64,000 nt of DNA. Origin: Trinickia acidisoli. GTDB lineage: Bacteria; Pseudomonadota; Gammaproteobacteria; Burkholderiales; Burkholderiaceae. Positions 61,138 through 64,000 of this stretch are shown piece after piece. Positions within the stretch are counted from its first letter, which is position 1, and each line of letters begins with the position of its first letter. Below the pieces are notes generated by a model. That model saw only the letters and a program-made list of their open reading frames with translations, made no database searches and was not told the origin of the DNA. The DNA is taken from assembly GCF_017315725.1 (NCBI RefSeq), contig NZ_JAFLRG010000002.1, positions 1,364,001 through 1,428,000 of the forward strand, read 5' to 3'. The position numbers and the translations under genes are program-made.

Positions 61138-62637
61138 ATGTCAGCCTCAGCCTCCGATGAAAGCGCCAGCCCGGTGCTGGACCTTTTGCTCGAAACGCCG
61201 CTCCTCAGAGATCGAAGCGGCGCGTCCTTGCAGCGACAGTTGCACCAGCGCATTCGCAGCGCGATCTTGGAGGGCCGTTTGCTGTCCGGCTGCCGATTGC
61301 CGGGGTCGCGCGCCCTTGCCACCGCACTCGGTATTTCGCGCAATAGCGTCACCGCGGTGTACGAGTCGCTTGGGGCGGAGGGGTATATCGCGCTTAGCCG
61401 CCAGGGAACGCGTGTCAGCCTGCTCGAACGGCCCGCGAGCCACTCTCGCACGCCGCGGCAAGCGGCCGCGCCCGACGTTGCCGAGCGTACCGCTCGCGTC
61501 CGCGAAAGTTCGTTCGATGCGGCGGAAAACCTCCCGCTGCGGCCCGGCGTGCCGGCGCTTGCGCGATTCCCGCTGAACGCGTGGAAAAACGCGCTCGATC
61601 GTGCCGTGCGGCAAGCGGGTACAGCGGCACTCTGGTATGGCAATCCGCAGGGGGAAGCAGCGCTGCGCATCGCGATCATGCGTCACCTCGCCGTCGCTCG
61701 CGGGGTGCGTTGCGAGCCCGAGCAAGTCGTCATCACGGAGGGCGCGCAAGAAGCGTTGTCCTTGTGCGTTCGGCTCGTGACGAATCCCGGAGAAACGGCC
61801 TGGGTGGAAGATCCCGGCTACCGCGGCGCGAAAACAGCCATGCTTTGCGGCGACCTCGACGTCGTGCCGATGCGTGTCGACGGCAACGGATTGAACGCCC
61901 CCGACCGCGTCTGGAAAGCGCAAGCACCGCGCCTCATCTACACCACGCCCTCCCATCAATATCCGACCGGAAGCGTGCTCACGGCGTCGCGCCGGCTCGA
62001 CTTGATCGGCAAAGCGCAGAAGCACGGCGCGTGGATCGTCGAAGACGACTACGACAGCGAGTTCCGGCATTCGGGCGAACTCGTCGGCGCCATGCAGGGG
62101 CTCGTGCCTCACGCACCCGTGCTCTATGTCGGTACGTTCAGCAAGACGCTGTTTCCTTCGCTACGCTTGGGGTTCGTCGTACTACCGGAAGCATTGGCCG
62201 CCAAGGCGGCACCGTTGCTGACGGAAACCCTTCGCGGCGGTCATCGCTACGAACAACTCGCGTTGGCCGAGTTTATCGAAAGCGGACAGTTCAGCCGCCA
62301 TCTCGGGCGAATGCGCCGCCTTTACAGGCGGCGTCAAGATAGGTTGCGTGCGGCGCTGGAGCACTATTTCGATGCGTCCTACTTCGTTGCCGGTGGCGAC
62401 AGCGGCATGCATCTGACGCTCAAGCTTCCCCCCGATTGTTCCGACGTACGCATCGCCGAAGCCGCCCGCGCGTTCGACATGGCGCCGATGCCGCTGTCGC
62501 GCTTTGCACTGCGCCCCCTGCCCGAGGACAACGGGCTCGTGCTCGGTTACGGCAATACGTCGGAATCGTTGTTCGTGCCGCTCGTGCGGCACTTGGCACG
62601 GTTGATTCAAGCCGACCGGCGAGCCGCAAAGCGATGA
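61138..62637 (+). CDS. MocR/PdxR-type GntR regulator with aminotransferase domain
   Basis: 499-residue fusion of a GntR winged helix (about 25-100: 'LQRQLHQRIRSAILEGRLLS', 'GISRNSVTAVYESLGAEGYI') to a class I aminotransferase-like, PLP-binding domain (about 135-495: 'PGVPALARFPLNAWKNALDR', 'PGETAWVEDPGYRGAKTAML', the PLP lysine in 'YVGTFSKTLFPSLRLGFVVL'). Such regulators sense PLP or an amino acid and act on a divergent gene, here the GNAT enzyme. ATG 61138 follows GGAG 12 bp upstream; ATG 61120 is an alternative lacking a ribosome-binding site. Confidence 0.92.
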   Translation: MSASASDESASPVLDLLLETPLLRDRSGASLQRQLHQRIRSAILEGRLLSGCRLPGSRALATALGISRNSVTAVYESLGAEGYIALSRQGTRVSLLERPASHSRTPRQAAAPDVAERTARVRESSFDAAENLPLRPGVPALARFPLNAWKNALDRAVRQAGTAALWYGNPQGEAALRIAIMRHLAVARGVRCEPEQVVITEGAQEALSLCVRLVTNPGETAWVEDPGYRGAKTAMLCGDLDVVPMRVDGNGLNAPDRVWKAQAPRLIYTTPSHQYPTGSVLTASRRLDLIGKAQKHGAWIVEDDYDSEFRHSGELVGAMQGLVPHAPVLYVGTFSKTLFPSLRLGFVVLPEALAAKAAPLLTETLRGGHRYEQLALAEFIESGQFSRHLGRMRRLYRRRQDRLRAALEHYFDASYFVAGGDSGMHLTLKLPPDCSDVRIAEAARAFDMAPMPLSRFALRPLPEDNGLVLGYGNTSESLFVPLVRHLARLIQADRRAAKR

Positions 62638-62716
62638 ACGGCTGCCGGTTCGCCGGCGCCTTCGTTAGGACTGCGTACAATACGCGCTGATCGATTCCAA
62701 CCGCAGGACATGTCCC

Positions 62717-63004
62717 ATGGCAATGAAGAAATTCGACCTTGAAAAGAACAAGGCGCTGAAGCTGACCCAGTCGATGAAACAGGCACAGTCGGAGCGCTTC
62801 GGCAAAAGCGCGGCCGAGGCGCCGGCCAATCGCCGCGAGCAACGCAAGCTCGACCAGGCCAAAGGGCTCGTGCCGTTCGCATGCAAGCTCGACGGCGAAC
62901 TCGTCGCCGCGCTGAAAGAGCGCGCCGCCGTTCATCCGGAAGGCATGTCGGGGCTGCTCGACGACCTGCTGCGTCAAGGGCTGGCCACAGCCAGCGGCAA
63001 GTAG
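62717..63004 (+). CDS. Small conserved protein of unknown function
   Basis: 95-residue protein, basic N-terminus ('MAMKKFDLEKNKALKLTQSM') then a C-terminal part 'CKLDGELVAALKERAAVHPE' and 'GLLDDLLRQGLATASG' that resembles a ribbon-helix-helix or short helical DNA-associated domain. It may be a Burkholderiaceae-specific small protein; no function can be given. ATG 62717 is preceded by a weak purine stretch; the frame is short but has a compact, coding-like composition. Confidence 0.65.
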   Translation: MAMKKFDLEKNKALKLTQSMKQAQSERFGKSAAEAPANRREQRKLDQAKGLVPFACKLDGELVAALKERAAVHPEGMSGLLDDLLRQGLATASGK

Positions 63005-63022
63005 TCTCGAGCCGAGCGTCGC

Positions 63023-64000
63023 CTACGACGCACCCATTCCGCCCTCCGGGCTTTCGAGCCAATGCACGCTGAACAACTGCGCATCGTCGGTCCAAACGGG
63101 GCCCGGCCGAAAGCCCGCTGAAACGGCCAGCTTGCGAAAGCCCTCTATCGTGAACTTGTGCGAGTTCTCCGTATGAAGGCTTTCCCCTTCGTCAAAGCTG
63201 AAATCGCGCCCCGCGACATGCACGGTCTGCGCACATCGACTCACCAGATGCATTTCGATCCGGCACTTGCGCGGATCGTAAAACGCGTAATGCCCGAACT
63301 CGCGCAAATCGAAATCGGCCGATAGCTCCGCGTTAGCTCGCCGCAGCAAATTCATATTGAACGCCGCCGTCACGCCTTGCGCGTCGTTATAGGCGCGATG
63401 CAGCGTTTGCGGATCTTTGACGAGATCGACGCCGACGAGCAACCCGCCCCCCTCGAGTACACGCGCGGCGAGCTGCAAGAACGCCATCGCTTCGTCCGCG
63501 TCGAAATTGCCGATCGTCGAGCCCGGAAAGAAACCCACTCGGCGGCCCGTCGATGCGTCGAGCCCCGACAATTGCGCTTCTTTCATATAGTCGGCCGCGA
63601 TCGGCCGCACCTGCAGCCACGGGTAATCGGCGTGCAATCGCGATGCGGCCGCCTCCAAGTGCGCGGCCGAAATGTCGATCGGGAAATAGCGCCGGGGCAA
63701 CGCGCGTGCGCCGAACGAGTGCAAAAGAATGCGGATTTTCTCGAGCGAGCCCGCGCCGAATTCGATGATGTCGGCGTGCGGCCCGACGACTTCGGCCATC
63801 TCGCGTCCATGCCGCTCGAGGATGTGCCGCTCCGTGCGCGTCGGATAGTACTCGGGCAACTCGCAAATGCGATCGAACAGCGCGGAGCCTTCGGCATCGT
63901 AGAAGTACTTCGGGGCGATGCTGCGTGGCGTCTTCGACAAACCGGCGAGCAGATCGCGGCGAAACGCGTTGTCGTTCCCGTTGTCGTTGTCGTCCCGATC
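63023..64000 (-). CDS. egtD: EgtD-like L-histidine N-alpha-methyltransferase, partial at right edge
   Basis: SAM-dependent methyltransferase of the EgtD/DUF2260 family, making hercynine (trimethylhistidine), the precursor of ergothioneine. Visible: 'PRSIAPKYFYDAEGSALFDR', the typical opening; 'ELPEYYPTRTERHILERHGR'; 'DIIEFGAGSLEKIRILLHSF' (SAM site); 'GFFPGSTIGNFDADEAMAFL'; 'LLVGVDLVKDPQTLHRAYND'. The frame stays open from 63940 back to 64000 (reading ...FRRDLLAGLSKTPRS), as in full-length family members, so the start is outside the window. Usual length is about 320. An egtB partner, often adjacent, would lie to the right. Confidence 0.9.
   Translation of the reverse strand, partial: DRDDNDNGNDNAFRRDLLAGLSKTPRSIAPKYFYDAEGSALFDRICELPEYYPTRTERHILERHGREMAEVVGPHADIIEFGAGSLEKIRILLHSFGARALPRRYFPIDISAAHLEAAASRLHADYPWLQVRPIAADYMKEAQLSGLDASTGRRVGFFPGSTIGNFDADEAMAFLQLAARVLEGGGLLVGVDLVKDPQTLHRAYNDAQGVTAAFNMNLLRRANAELSADFDLREFGHYAFYDPRKCRIEMHLVSRCAQTVHVAGRDFSFDEGESLHTENSHKFTIEGFRKLAVSAGFRPGPVWTDDAQLFSVHWLESPEGGMGAS

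Overview
The window reads as a high-GC betaproteobacterial chromosome or megaplasmid segment. Gene content points to a plant-associated Burkholderiaceae member (Burkholderia, Paraburkholderia, Trinickia or Ralstonia relatives). The main clues are a Hrp group 2 type III secretion system (T3SS) with the order sctV-sctP-sctQ-sctR-sctS, a HrpB1/HrpK-family protein, a HrpG-like regulator and PIP-box promoters. The rest is the LysR-rich catabolic content usual for such genomes. No tRNA, rRNA, insertion sequence, prophage or CRISPR array was seen.

Region 1 (1-19.8 kb) is one edge of a T3SS pathogenicity or symbiosis island. It holds the export apparatus genes (sctV partial, sctP, sctQ, sctR, sctS) and a glycine-rich protein at the hpaA position. 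Next is an operon of a CesT-like chaperone, an APH-like kinase and a SAM methyltransferase. A GNAT enzyme, a large winged-helix/STAND-ATPase regulator and a 1094-residue effector candidate with AWR motifs follow. Then come a harpin-like protein fused to an NlpC/P60-like peptidase domain, a HrpB1/HrpK homologue, a LysR regulator and a HrpG-like response regulator with an atypical receiver. I found three candidate PIP-box promoters by eye. One is perfect (TTCGC-N15-TTCGC, then TATCGT 31 nt later) in front of the chaperone operon. One is nearly perfect (TTCGC-N15-TTCGT, then TACAGT 31 nt later) in front of the AWR candidate. One is degenerate in front of the harpin-like gene. They tie these genes to one regulon; the AraC-type activator (HrpB/HrpX) and the other Sct genes must lie outside the window.

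Region 2 (19.8-27.3 kb) is housekeeping or accessory: a YigZ/IMPACT protein, a secreted protein of unknown function, a non-coding degenerate repeat patch, a membrane diguanylate cyclase, and a divergent Lrp/AsnC regulator-glmS pair with two identical-format palindromes between them. A membrane protein follows.

Region 3 (27.3-46 kb) is a run of catabolic units, most with a divergent LysR gene: mmsB-mmsA-MHS transporter; a seven-gene operon for an unknown organic acid (two-component FMN monooxygenase, CitE-like lyase, CaiB CoA-transferase, TRAP transporter); an alpha/beta hydrolase; a cupin and a quinone reductase; and an MFS exporter.

Region 4 (46-54 kb) is a fatty-acid or acyl-CoA beta-oxidation operon (acyl-CoA dehydrogenase, ETF-quinone oxidoreductase, thiolase, 3-hydroxyacyl-CoA dehydrogenase) with an AraC regulator. 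Region 5 (54-64 kb) is mixed: a GNAT enzyme, a class C beta-lactamase, a type II toxin-antitoxin pair with a palindromic operator, a chemoreceptor, an MFS transporter, a GNAT/MocR divergent pair, a small conserved protein, and an EgtD-family histidine methyltransferase running off the right edge.
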